DNA of 64,000 nucleotides from Amycolatopsis acididurans (GTDB taxonomy: Bacteria > Actinomycetota > Actinomycetes > Mycobacteriales > Pseudonocardiaceae), in assembly GCF_012328925.1 (NCBI RefSeq), contig NZ_JAAXLS010000023.1:1-64000 (forward strand), written 5' to 3'. Below the pieces are notes generated by a model. The model worked only from the letters and a program-made list of their open reading frames with translations, ran no database searches and was not told the origin of the DNA. Of the stretch, positions 25,859 through 33,223 are shown piece after piece; the first letter of the stretch is position 1, and each line of letters opens with the position of its first letter. A program made the translations under genes and the position numbers.

Positions 25859-27545
25859 CCTCGAATTCCACCACGTTGTCCAGCGCGGTGCCCATGGCCG
25901 CGTTCCCGGTTCGCTCGATCATAATCTCCACCAGCACGGGCCGGTTCGTGCGCTCGGCCTCCTTGCGCGCCCATTCGATCGACGGCCTGATCTCGCCCGG
26001 CTCGACCACCCGGGTGCCGGTGCAGCCGTAGGCGTTCATGATCTTGACGTTGTCCGTGCCGCGCCGGTCGTAGTGGATGTCCACCTGGTAGTTCATGTCG
26101 TAGCCGCGTTCGGCCTGCCGGATCAGGCCCAGGTAGGTGTTGTTGAGCATGATCAGCACGAACGGCACGTCGTACTGCGCCGCGACCGCGAGCTCCTCGA
26201 CGAGGAACTGGAACGAGTAGTCGCCGACGATGCCGACCACCTCGGCGTGTGGCTTGGCCATCTTGACGCCGATCGCGGCCGGGATCTCCCAGCCGAGCGG
26301 CCCCGCCTGACCGCACACCTGGTAGTGCCGGGGTTTGTGCGCGCGCTGGAACTGGCCGGACCAGATCTGGTACAGCCCGATCGCGGTGACGAAGTAGGTG
26401 TCCTCGCCGAACAGTTCATTGATCTCGGAGAACACGCGCGGCGCCTTGATCGGCGTGGTGTCGAAGTCCGCACGGCGCGGCAGTTGCTGTTTGAGCCGGC
26501 CGATCCGCTTGACCCACACGCCGCGATCGGCGATCAGTTCCCGGTCGCGCACCACGGTCAGCAGCGCCTTCAGGAACTCGCCGATGTCGGAGACGATGCC
26601 CAGGTCCGGGCCGAACACCTTGCCGAGCTGGGTGGGCTCGATGTCGACGTGGATGAACTTGCGGTCGCCGCGGTACACCTCCAGCTCGCCGGTGTGCCGG
26701 TCGCCGAAGCGGGCGCCGAGCGCGAGCACCAGATCCGCTTCGAGGAAGGCCGCGTTGGCCCAGCGTTGCGAGGTCTGGATCCCCGCCATGCCCGCGAACA
26801 GCTCGTGATCCTCCGGAAAGGAGCCCTTGCCCATGAGCGTGACCTGGACCGGCACGCCGAGGCGTTCGGCGAGTTCACGCAGCTGGTCCGTCGCCTCGGA
26901 CAGCACGACGCCGCCGCCCGCGAGGATCACCGGGCGCTCCGCGGCGAGCAGCAGGTCCAGCGCCCGCTCGACGCGCGGCTGATGCGGCGTGACGAGCGGG
27001 ACCGGGAGTGGGCAGTCGATGCTGGAATCCCACTCGATCTCCTGCTTCTGCACGTCCACCGGCAGGTCGATGAGCACCGGACCGGGGCGGCCGGACCGGG
27101 CGATGCGGAACGCCTCACGGAAGACCCACGGCACCTGCGCGGCTTCCCTGACCTGCACGGCCCATTTCGTGACGGGCTTGGCGATCGCCACGATGTCCAC
27201 CGCCTGGAAGGCTTCCTGGTGCAGTTTCGGCGACGCGGCCTGCCCGGTGATGCACAGGATCGGGATCGAGTCGGCCTGCGCCGTGTACAGGCCGGTGATC
27301 ATGTTGGTGCCCGCGGGGCCCGACGTGCCGATCGCGACGCCGACGTTGCCTGTCGTGCGGGCCCAGCCGTCCGCCATGTGCGTGGCACCCTCCTCGTGCC
27401 GCACGACCAGGTGCTCGATGCCGCCGTGGCGTTCGAGTTCTTGGTACAGCGGAAGAATCGCGGCGCCGGGGCAACCGAACGCGGTGTCCACGCCCTCGCT
27501 CGCGAGGATCTCGGCGACCGCTCGCATGACCGGGATTTTCGGCAT
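25851..27545 (-). CDS. gcl: Glyoxylate carboligase (tartronate-semialdehyde synthase)
   Basis: This ThDP enzyme condenses two glyoxylates to tartronate semialdehyde and CO2. The 564-residue protein has the Pyr domain (GCPGAAILPLYQEL), central domain (DLPVDVQKQEIEW) and PP domain (VGIVGDYSFQFLVEELAV, NNTYLGLIRQAERGYDM). Alignment by eye to E. coli Gcl is strong throughout, but residue 51 is Glu (RHEEGAT) where E. coli Gcl has the unusual Val51 (RHVEGAS). The C-terminus is about 30 residues shorter than in E. coli. It is flanked by glxR and allB, and context and overall similarity support Gcl. A related acetolactate-type activity is the main alternative. Confidence 0.85.
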   Translation of the reverse strand: MPKIPVMRAVAEILASEGVDTAFGCPGAAILPLYQELERHGGIEHLVVRHEEGATHMADGWARTTGNVGVAIGTSGPAGTNMITGLYTAQADSIPILCITGQAASPKLHQEAFQAVDIVAIAKPVTKWAVQVREAAQVPWVFREAFRIARSGRPGPVLIDLPVDVQKQEIEWDSSIDCPLPVPLVTPHQPRVERALDLLLAAERPVILAGGGVVLSEATDQLRELAERLGVPVQVTLMGKGSFPEDHELFAGMAGIQTSQRWANAAFLEADLVLALGARFGDRHTGELEVYRGDRKFIHVDIEPTQLGKVFGPDLGIVSDIGEFLKALLTVVRDRELIADRGVWVKRIGRLKQQLPRRADFDTTPIKAPRVFSEINELFGEDTYFVTAIGLYQIWSGQFQRAHKPRHYQVCGQAGPLGWEIPAAIGVKMAKPHAEVVGIVGDYSFQFLVEELAVAAQYDVPFVLIMLNNTYLGLIRQAERGYDMNYQVDIHYDRRGTDNVKIMNAYGCTGTRVVEPGEIRPSIEWARKEAERTNRPVLVEIMIERTGNAAMGTALDNVVEFEGV

Positions 27546-27547
27546 GG

Positions 27548-28411
27548 CTACTCCCTTCCGGAGAGCTGCGCGACGAGTTCGATCAACGCGCCGTGGTCGA
27601 GCGCCCCGTGGCCCTGCGCGTTGAGGGAGGCCATGAGCTGGGCGACGGCGGCACCGAGCGGGATCACCACACCCGCCTCACGGGCCGCGGCCTGCACGAT
27701 GCCGAGGTCCTTGTGGTGCAGTTCGACGCGGAAGCCGGGGGTGAACTCGCGCTGAACCATCGCCGCGGCCTTGCGGTCCAGGATGCGGTTGCCCGCCAGT
27801 CCCCCGGACAGCACCTTGATCGCGGCATCCGTGTCGACGCCGTGTGCTTCCAGGAACACCAGCGATTCGGCGACGAGCTCGATGGTGCCGGCGACGATCA
27901 GCTGGTTCGCGGCCTTCACGGTCTGGCCCGCGCCGGCCGCGCCGACGTGCACGACCGTGCCACCGACCGCGTCCAGGATGTCCTTCGCGGCCTCGAAATC
28001 CTCCGCGGCGCCACCGACCATGATCGACAGGTTGCCGTCGATCGCGCCCTGTTCGCCGCCGGAAACCGGCGCGTCCAGCGCTCGCATCCTTCCGGCGATC
28101 GCACGGGAGACGTCGGGCCGGATGGTGCTGCAGTCGATGAGCAGCGCACCCGGTTTCGCGTTGGCCAGCACGCCGTCCTCGCCGAGCACGACGGCCTGGA
28201 CGTCGGGCGAGTCCGGCAGCATCGTGATCACCACGTCGGCGTCGCGGACGGCTCCGGCGACGCTCGCCGCGCCCTCGCCGCCCGCGTCCACCAGGCGGTC
28301 CACCTTGGCGCGGCTGCGGTTGTAGCCGGTCACCTCGAATCCGGCCTTGACCAGGTTCGCCGCCATCGGCCCGCCCATGATGCCGAGCCCGATGAAACCG
28401 ATTTTCGTCAT
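27548..28411 (-). CDS. glxR: Tartronate semialdehyde reductase (2-hydroxy-3-oxopropionate reductase)
   Basis: This enzyme reduces tartronate semialdehyde from Gcl to D-glycerate with NAD(P)H. The 287-residue beta-hydroxyacid dehydrogenase begins with the dinucleotide motif IGFIGLGIMGGPMAANLVKAG (conserved core GLGIMG). It also has the substrate motif DAPVSGGEQGA and the catalytic Lys in GQTVKAANQLIV. It lies 2 bp upstream of gcl and overlaps hyi by 4 bp, so the glyoxylate-to-glycerate enzymes are coexpressed. Confidence 0.93.
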   Translation of the reverse strand: MTKIGFIGLGIMGGPMAANLVKAGFEVTGYNRSRAKVDRLVDAGGEGAASVAGAVRDADVVITMLPDSPDVQAVVLGEDGVLANAKPGALLIDCSTIRPDVSRAIAGRMRALDAPVSGGEQGAIDGNLSIMVGGAAEDFEAAKDILDAVGGTVVHVGAAGAGQTVKAANQLIVAGTIELVAESLVFLEAHGVDTDAAIKVLSGGLAGNRILDRKAAAMVQREFTPGFRVELHHKDLGIVQAAAREAGVVIPLGAAVAQLMASLNAQGHGALDHGALIELVAQLSGRE

Positions 28412-29193
28412 CGCTGTCCCTCCAGCCAGCCGAAGGACTCCTCGGTCGGCCCCTCCGGCACGTACTCCAGTCCGACGTAGCGGTCATACCCCGCGCCGGC
28501 GAGCTTCCGCAGATATCCCGTGATGTCCAGACTGCCGGTGCCGGGCTGGTGACGCCCGGGGACATCGGCGATCTGCACGTGCCCGACCCGGCCGGCGTGA
28601 TTGGCGATCACGGCGTCGATGTCGTCGCCGTTGACTCCGAGGTGGTAGAGGTCGAACAGCAGCGCCACGTTCTCGCGGCCGAGCTTGTCGATCACGGCGA
28701 ACGCGTCCGCCGCGGTGCGCAGCGGATACCGGTCGGCACCGGACAGCGGTTCGATGACCAGCTGACCGCCGATCCGTGCCGCCGCGGTCGCCGCCGAGTC
28801 CAGAGTGGACAGAGCGTGCTCGTCCTGGGCACGCGGGTCCTGGCCCTCCACACAGTTGCCGTACAGCGCGTTGAAGGTGCGGCAGCCCAGGCGTTCGGCG
28901 ATGCCGAGCGCGATGTCCACACTGTCGGCCAGTTCCTTGTCGCGGCCGATCCACGACACCAAGCCGCGATCACCCGCGGGCATGTCCCCGGCGAAGAAGT
29001 TCAGGCTGACCAGATCCACCCCGGCCTCGGTGACCGAGCGGACGAACGTGTCGACCTCCCGATCGCCCGGGGCCGCGGTGTCGAAGGGCCACCAGAACTC
29101 CACCGCGGAGAACCCGGCGGCCCGCGCCGCCTCGGCACGCCGCAGGAGCGGCAGTTCGGTGAACAGAAGCGAGAGGTTCACGTCGTAACGCAT
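28408..29193 (-). CDS. hyi: Hydroxypyruvate isomerase
   Basis: Hyi interconverts hydroxypyruvate and tartronate semialdehyde. The 261-residue TIM-barrel protein belongs to the xylose-isomerase-like family; visible motifs are LVIEPLSGADRYPL and ALLFDLYHLGVNGDDID with metal-binding acids. The ATG at 29193 (MRYDVNLSLLF) has a GGAAG site 9 bases upstream and matches family N-termini better than the ATG six bases earlier. It is the first gene of the allantoin/glyoxylate operon; the promoter and palindromic operator lie directly upstream. Confidence 0.9.
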   Translation of the reverse strand: MRYDVNLSLLFTELPLLRRAEAARAAGFSAVEFWWPFDTAAPGDREVDTFVRSVTEAGVDLVSLNFFAGDMPAGDRGLVSWIGRDKELADSVDIALGIAERLGCRTFNALYGNCVEGQDPRAQDEHALSTLDSAATAAARIGGQLVIEPLSGADRYPLRTAADAFAVIDKLGRENVALLFDLYHLGVNGDDIDAVIANHAGRVGHVQIADVPGRHQPGTGSLDITGYLRKLAGAGYDRYVGLEYVPEGPTEESFGWLEGQR

Positions 29194-29203
29194 CAGCATC
29201 TTC

Positions 29204-29218
29204 TTCCGTATAGCGGAA
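29204..29218. promoter_or_regulatory. Palindromic operator at the hyi promoter (AllR/IclR-type candidate)
   Basis: TTCCG-TATAG-CGGAA is a perfect-armed 15-bp inverted repeat lying 10 bp upstream of the hyi start. On the minus strand its centre provides TATACG, a plausible -10 box, with TTTTAC 16 bp upstream as -35. A second, imperfect copy (TTCCG-TAAAA-CGAGA) is at 29225-29239. Nearly the same palindrome (13 of 15 bases) occurs at 43207-43221 in front of the IclR-family gene, making that protein the likely binder. Confidence 0.6.
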
Positions 29219-29283
29219 TTTTATTTCCGTAAAACGAGAATAGCTCCGTGGCCTTCCCGGCGTCAACGGGATACGGTGCGGTA

Positions 29284-29763
29284 GTGGAACTGAAAGCCGA
29301 GTTCACGACGGAACCGTTCCGGGGCGAGGGCGAGCCGCCCGCACACGCCGTCCGTGCCCGCGAGGCCGCCGCCAAGGCGGGTCTGACCGTGGAGTTCGGC
29401 CCGTTCGGCACCACTGCCGCCGGTGACGCCGACGCCCTGCTCGACGCGCTTCCCGGCATCGCCCGCGCCGCGCTCGACAACGGCGCGACGCGGTTCACCC
29501 TGCAGCTTTCCACCGGGCGCGCGGCACGCAAACCGGAGGACCCACCGCGGACGCTCGACCGGCTGATCCGGGAAGTCGAGGCGCGACTCGGCGGCAACCT
29601 CGCCGAACTTGACCGGCCCGGCAAGCAGCAAGCGGTGCGATTGCTGGAGGAACGCGGCGCGTTCGCGATGCGCAAGGCGGTCGTCACGGTCGCGGAGGCT
29701 CTCGGGGTCACACGGTTCACGGTCTACAACTACCTGAACCGGGCTGGAGGACCGGACGACTGA
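29284..29763 (+). CDS. Thiamine-binding-domain/helix-turn-helix regulator
   Basis: This 159-residue protein (GTG start at 29284; an upstream GTG at 29248 is possible) joins two parts. Residues 1-75 look like the thiamine-binding MTH1187/YqgV fold (GLTVEFGPFGTTAAGDADAL, ARAALDNGATRFTLQLS). Residues 95-155 form a DNA-binding domain (VVTVAEALGVTRFTVYNYLN). Homologs accompany allantoin and glyoxylate genes in actinobacteria. It is divergent from the hyi operon and upstream of uraD, so it is placed to control both; the ligand is unknown. Confidence 0.75.
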   Translation: MELKAEFTTEPFRGEGEPPAHAVRAREAAAKAGLTVEFGPFGTTAAGDADALLDALPGIARAALDNGATRFTLQLSTGRAARKPEDPPRTLDRLIREVEARLGGNLAELDRPGKQQAVRLLEERGAFAMRKAVVTVAEALGVTRFTVYNYLNRAGGPDD

Positions 29764-29794
29764 GCGCGGGTGTCCCGCACGAACAGAGCTTGAC

Positions 29795-29811
29795 TTCAAC
29801 AAAATGTTGAA
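29795..29811. promoter_or_regulatory. Palindrome upstream of uraD-uraH-uricase operon
   Basis: TTCAACAAAATGTTGAA is a 17-bp inverted repeat with 7-bp perfect arms, 14 bp before the uraD GTG. It begins at the last base of a TTGACT that could serve as -35 (29790-29795), so a bound protein would block transcription. The site differs from the hyi-type palindrome, implying a different regulator (the HTH protein just upstream, PucR, or an unlinked factor). Confidence 0.5.
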
Positions 29812-29825
29812 AGAAGATTCGTGAC

Positions 29826-30287
29826 GTGGACCTTGCCGCCTTCAATGCCTGCCCTGCCGACGATCTCCGGCCGGTGCTCACCGCGTGCCTCGACGTGCCT
29901 CGCTGGGCGGACGCCGTGCTCGCCGGGCGGCCCTACCCCGATCTGGTCACCTTGAAATCGGCCGCTTCGCTCACGCTGTTCCCGAGCGAAATCCACGACG
30001 CGATGGCGGCGCATCCCCGGATCGGCGAGAAGTCCTCGGGCGCCCCGGCGGCGGAGCAGTCCGGTGTGGACAATGCCGCGCGGGAGAAGTTCCTCGCCGC
30101 CAACGCCGAGTACGAGCAGCGTTTCGGGCATGTCTACCTGGTCTGCGCGAGCGGGCGCAGCGGCGAGGAGCTGCTGGCGATCCTGCGGGAGCGGATGACC
30201 AACGATCCCGGTACCGAACTGCGTGTCGCGGGCGAGGAACTGGTGAAGATCGCCTTGCTGCGCCTGGAAAAGGCGGTGACCTCGTGA
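29826..30287 (+). CDS. uraD: OHCU decarboxylase
   Basis: 2-Oxo-4-hydroxy-4-carboxy-5-ureidoimidazoline decarboxylase forms S-allantoin, the third step of urate oxidation. The 153-residue helical protein has the catalytic motif AAHPRIGEK and the family stretch NAEYEQRFGHVYLVCASGRS. It starts with a GTG and its stop overlaps the uraH start (GTGA). It is the first gene of uraD-uraH-uricase. Confidence 0.93.
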   Translation: MDLAAFNACPADDLRPVLTACLDVPRWADAVLAGRPYPDLVTLKSAASLTLFPSEIHDAMAAHPRIGEKSSGAPAAEQSGVDNAAREKFLAANAEYEQRFGHVYLVCASGRSGEELLAILRERMTNDPGTELRVAGEELVKIALLRLEKAVTS

Positions 30288-30598
30288 GCCTGGTGACGAC
30301 GCATGTGCTCGACGCGGCGGCGGGCCGTCCCGCCCGCGGGATTCCGGTGCGCCTGGAGTCGGGTGACACGCTCATCGCCTCCGGCCACACCGACGACGAC
30401 GGCCGGATCCGTGATCTGGGCCCGGAGCGGCTCGATCCGGGCGTGTACCGGCTGGTCTTCGACACCGAGGCTTACCTGGGGCCGGAGGGGTTCTTCCCGG
30501 AGATCACCGTGTCGTTCCGGATCACCGATCCCGGGGCGCATCACCACGTGCCGATCCTGCTGAGCCCGTTCGCCTATTCCACCTACCGAGGGAGCTGA
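30284..30598 (+). CDS. uraH: 5-hydroxyisourate hydrolase
   Basis: This transthyretin-like hydrolase opens 5-hydroxyisourate. The 104-residue protein begins LVTTHVLDAAAGRPARGIPV, contains the FFPEITVSF strand, and ends with the diagnostic C-terminal tetrapeptide YRGS. GTG start at 30284. It is coupled to uraD and followed 5 bp later by uricase, so the three successive steps are cotranscribed. Confidence 0.95.
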   Translation: MSLVTTHVLDAAAGRPARGIPVRLESGDTLIASGHTDDDGRIRDLGPERLDPGVYRLVFDTEAYLGPEGFFPEITVSFRITDPGAHHHVPILLSPFAYSTYRGS

Positions 30599-30603
30599 TC
30601 GCC

Positions 30604-31494
30604 GTGGCCATCACCCTGGGCCCGAATCAGTACGGCAAGGCCGAGGTCCGTCTGGTCACTGTGGACCGTTCCGGTCCGGTGCACCACGTCAAGGACCTGA
30701 CCGTGTCGACTTCGCTGCGCGGCGAGCTGGCCGCCACGCATCTCACCGGGGACAACTCGGTGGTCGTCGCGACGGACACGCAGAAGAACACGGTCTACGC
30801 CTTCGCGAAGCAGACCCCGCCGGGCGAGATCGAGGATTTCGCGCTGCGGCTCGGGCGGCATTTCGTGGACGCCTTCAGCCACATCGACCAGGCGCGCATC
30901 CTGATCGACGAACACGGCTGGGACCGGATTCCGGTGGACGGCAAGCCACATGACCATGCGTTTTCCCGTTCCGGCGACGAAAAGCGCACCACGGCGGTGA
31001 CCGTGGCGGACGGCCGCGCCTGGGTGGTCTCGGGGCTGCGGGACCTGGTGGTGCTGAAGTCGACGGGCTCGGAGTTCCACGGCTTCCCTCGCGACCGGTA
31101 CACAACCCTGGCCGAGACCGACGACCGCATTCTGGCCACGGCGGTGACGGCCCGGTGGCGGTACCAGGGCGAGGACATCGACTGGCACAAGAGCTTCCAC
31201 GAGATCCGGCGCATCATGCTGGAAACGTTCGCGAACCTGCACAGCCTGTCGTTGCAGCAGACGCTCTACGCCATGGGCGAGGCGGTGCTGAAGCAGCGCC
31301 GCGAGGTGGCCGAGGTGCGGCTGTCGCTGCCCAACAAACATCATTTCCTGGTGGACCTGAGCCCGTTCGGCCTGACGAACGACAATGAGGTCTTCTACGC
31401 TGCGGACCGGCCGTACGGGCTGATCGAAGGCACGGTGCTGCGCGACGACGCGGAGGACGCGGGCCTGGCCTGGTACAGCCTGCCGGAGTTCTGA
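30604..31494 (+). CDS. uox: Uricase (urate oxidase)
   Basis: This is a cofactor-free urate oxidase that converts urate and O2 to 5-hydroxyisourate. The 296-residue protein has two T-fold halves; motifs are DNSVVVATDTQKNTVYAFAK with the catalytic Thr, and the conserved LPNKHHFLVDLSPF near the C-terminus. GTG start at 30604. No peroxisomal or secretion signal is present, as expected for bacteria. It is the last gene of its operon and convergent with the purine permease, with a large hairpin element between them. Confidence 0.95.
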   Translation: MAITLGPNQYGKAEVRLVTVDRSGPVHHVKDLTVSTSLRGELAATHLTGDNSVVVATDTQKNTVYAFAKQTPPGEIEDFALRLGRHFVDAFSHIDQARILIDEHGWDRIPVDGKPHDHAFSRSGDEKRTTAVTVADGRAWVVSGLRDLVVLKSTGSEFHGFPRDRYTTLAETDDRILATAVTARWRYQGEDIDWHKSFHEIRRIMLETFANLHSLSLQQTLYAMGEAVLKQRREVAEVRLSLPNKHHFLVDLSPFGLTNDNEVFYAADRPYGLIEGTVLRDDAEDAGLAWYSLPEF

Positions 31495-31576
31495 CGCAGG
31501 GCCCCGGGGCGAGCGAAGCAAGGCCAGCCGACCCGACAACCCACTCCTCCCCCAACCCCGATCCCCAGCCGCACTT

Positions 31577-31655
31577 CGCCGGGAGGACCGTGTCCAGGGT
31601 GGCCGAAGGCCATCGCGCAGCGACGCGAAGCGCCCTCGACACGGCCCTCCCGGCG
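31577..31655. repeat. Large branched hairpin (REP-like or bidirectional terminator)
   Basis: The outer arms 31577-31594 and 31638-31655 pair over 18 bp with one mismatch (CGCCGGGAGG-a-CCGTGTC). Inside, AGGG/CCCT extend the stem. The apex has two small hairpins: GGCC-GAA-GGCC at 601-611 and TCGCG/CGCGA around 613-628. It occupies the intergenic space between convergent uox and the permease gene. The shape suggests a repeated intergenic palindrome as well as a terminator; repetition in the genome is not checkable here. Confidence 0.65.
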
Positions 31656-31737
31656 GGCAGACTCACCGGATCGGGGTTGGGGGAGGTTTCCGGCAGCCTC
31701 CCATCGGACCGGCACCGGACTACCTGGCGGCTTCTTT

Positions 31738-33165
31738 TCAGATCAGGGTTTTGATGCCGTTGATGGCGAAGTACACCACGAACACCACGGCCAGTGCGCC
31801 CAGCAGCCAGCCGATTTCGCGCAGCTTGCCCTTGCACAGCTTGATCAGGGTGTACGCCACGATCCCGGCCCCGATGCCGTTGGTGATCGAATAGGTGAAC
31901 GGGATCAGTGCGGCGATCAGGAACACCGGGATCACCACATCGCCGTCCTGCCACGGGATCCTGCGTGCCTGCGCCATCATCATGCCGCCGATCACCACCA
32001 GCGCCGGCGCCGCGGCCTGTGCGGGGACGATCGCGGCGATCGGGGTCAGGAACAGCGTCGCGGTGAACAGCAGGCCCGTCACCACGCTCGCCAGACCGGT
32101 CCGTGCGCCCTCGCCGACACCGGCGGCCGATTCCAGGAAGACCGTGTTCGGCGAGGAACCCGCTACGCCGCCCGCCAGTGCACCGAAGCCGTCGACCAGC
32201 AGGATCCGTCCCATGCCCTCCACGCGACCGTCGCGCACGAGACCGGCCTCTTCCGAGACGCTCGTGATCGTGCCCATCGCGTCGAAGAAGCCGGACAGCA
32301 CCAGCGTGAACAGGAACACGCACGCGGTCACGACACCGGCCGAGCCGAACCCGCCGAACACGTCGATCCGCCCCAGCAGACCGAAATCGGGTGCGGCCAC
32401 GACGTGTGTGGGCACCTTCGGCTCCACCAGGCCCCAGCCGTGCACGTGAAAGACCGCGTTCACCAGCACCGCCAGCACGGTGGCGACCACGATGCTGACC
32501 AGCACCGCGCCCGGCATCCGCCGCGAGACCAGCACGATCATCAACAGCAGCCCGACGCAGAAGATCGCGATGGGCCAGCCGCTCAGATGCCCGTCGACCC
32601 CCATCCGCACCGGCACGGTCGAATCGGCCGAATCCGGGGTTCGTGTCACGAAACCCGCGCTGACCAGGCCGACCAGCGCCAGATACAACCCGATGCCCAC
32701 CGTGATCCCGGTCTTGAGCGCCATCGGGATCGCGTTGATGATCCGTTCCCGCACCCCGGAAACGGCCATTAGCACGATGCACACGCCCTCCAGCACGACC
32801 AAGCCGAAGGCCTGCGCCCAGGTCATCGTGGGCGCCATCTGGAACGCGACCACCCCGTTGATGCCCAGCCCCGCCGCCAGCGCGAGGGGTGCCTTGCCGA
32901 CGAGGCCCATCAGGATCGTCGTGACCCCCGCGGCGAGCGCTGTCGCCGTGGTGACCTGTTCCGTGGACAGCCGGGCGCCGGTGATGTCGGCGGACGCGCC
33001 GAGGATGAGCGGGTTGAGCAGCACGATGTAGCACATCGCGACGAAAGTGGTGACGCCGCCGCGGACCTCACGCCCCATGGTGCTGCCGCGCCGTGAGACC
33101 AGGAAGTATCTGTCCAGTGTGGACGTCTTGCGGGCGGCATCGGGCCTGGTGCGTAACTGGGTCAT
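31738..33165 (-). CDS. NCS2 family purine/xanthine permease
   Basis: This is a membrane transporter of 475 residues with about 12-14 hydrophobic segments, of the AzgA/NCS2 (guanine/hypoxanthine/xanthine) type. It begins MTQLRTRPDAARKTSTLDRYF with a GGAGG site; motifs include TFVAMCYIVLLNPLIL, GFFDAMGTITSVSEEAGL and SSPNTVFLESAAGVGEGARTG (core EGARTG). It is 58 bp downstream of the xanthine dehydrogenase large subunit and most likely imports the purine substrate of that operon. Confidence 0.92.
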   Translation of the reverse strand: MTQLRTRPDAARKTSTLDRYFLVSRRGSTMGREVRGGVTTFVAMCYIVLLNPLILGASADITGARLSTEQVTTATALAAGVTTILMGLVGKAPLALAAGLGINGVVAFQMAPTMTWAQAFGLVVLEGVCIVLMAVSGVRERIINAIPMALKTGITVGIGLYLALVGLVSAGFVTRTPDSADSTVPVRMGVDGHLSGWPIAIFCVGLLLMIVLVSRRMPGAVLVSIVVATVLAVLVNAVFHVHGWGLVEPKVPTHVVAAPDFGLLGRIDVFGGFGSAGVVTACVFLFTLVLSGFFDAMGTITSVSEEAGLVRDGRVEGMGRILLVDGFGALAGGVAGSSPNTVFLESAAGVGEGARTGLASVVTGLLFTATLFLTPIAAIVPAQAAAPALVVIGGMMMAQARRIPWQDGDVVIPVFLIAALIPFTYSITNGIGAGIVAYTLIKLCKGKLREIGWLLGALAVVFVVYFAINGIKTLI

Positions 33166-33223
33166 TCCTGCCTCCGGGCATGCCGAACCAGGGTCCCGCG
33201 ACGGGACCCGCTTCGGCTGGGAA

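Noticed and set aside
31495..31737. Small open frames in the uox-permease gap
   Set aside because: They run through the large inverted repeat, have no start signals, and show no similarity to known proteins.
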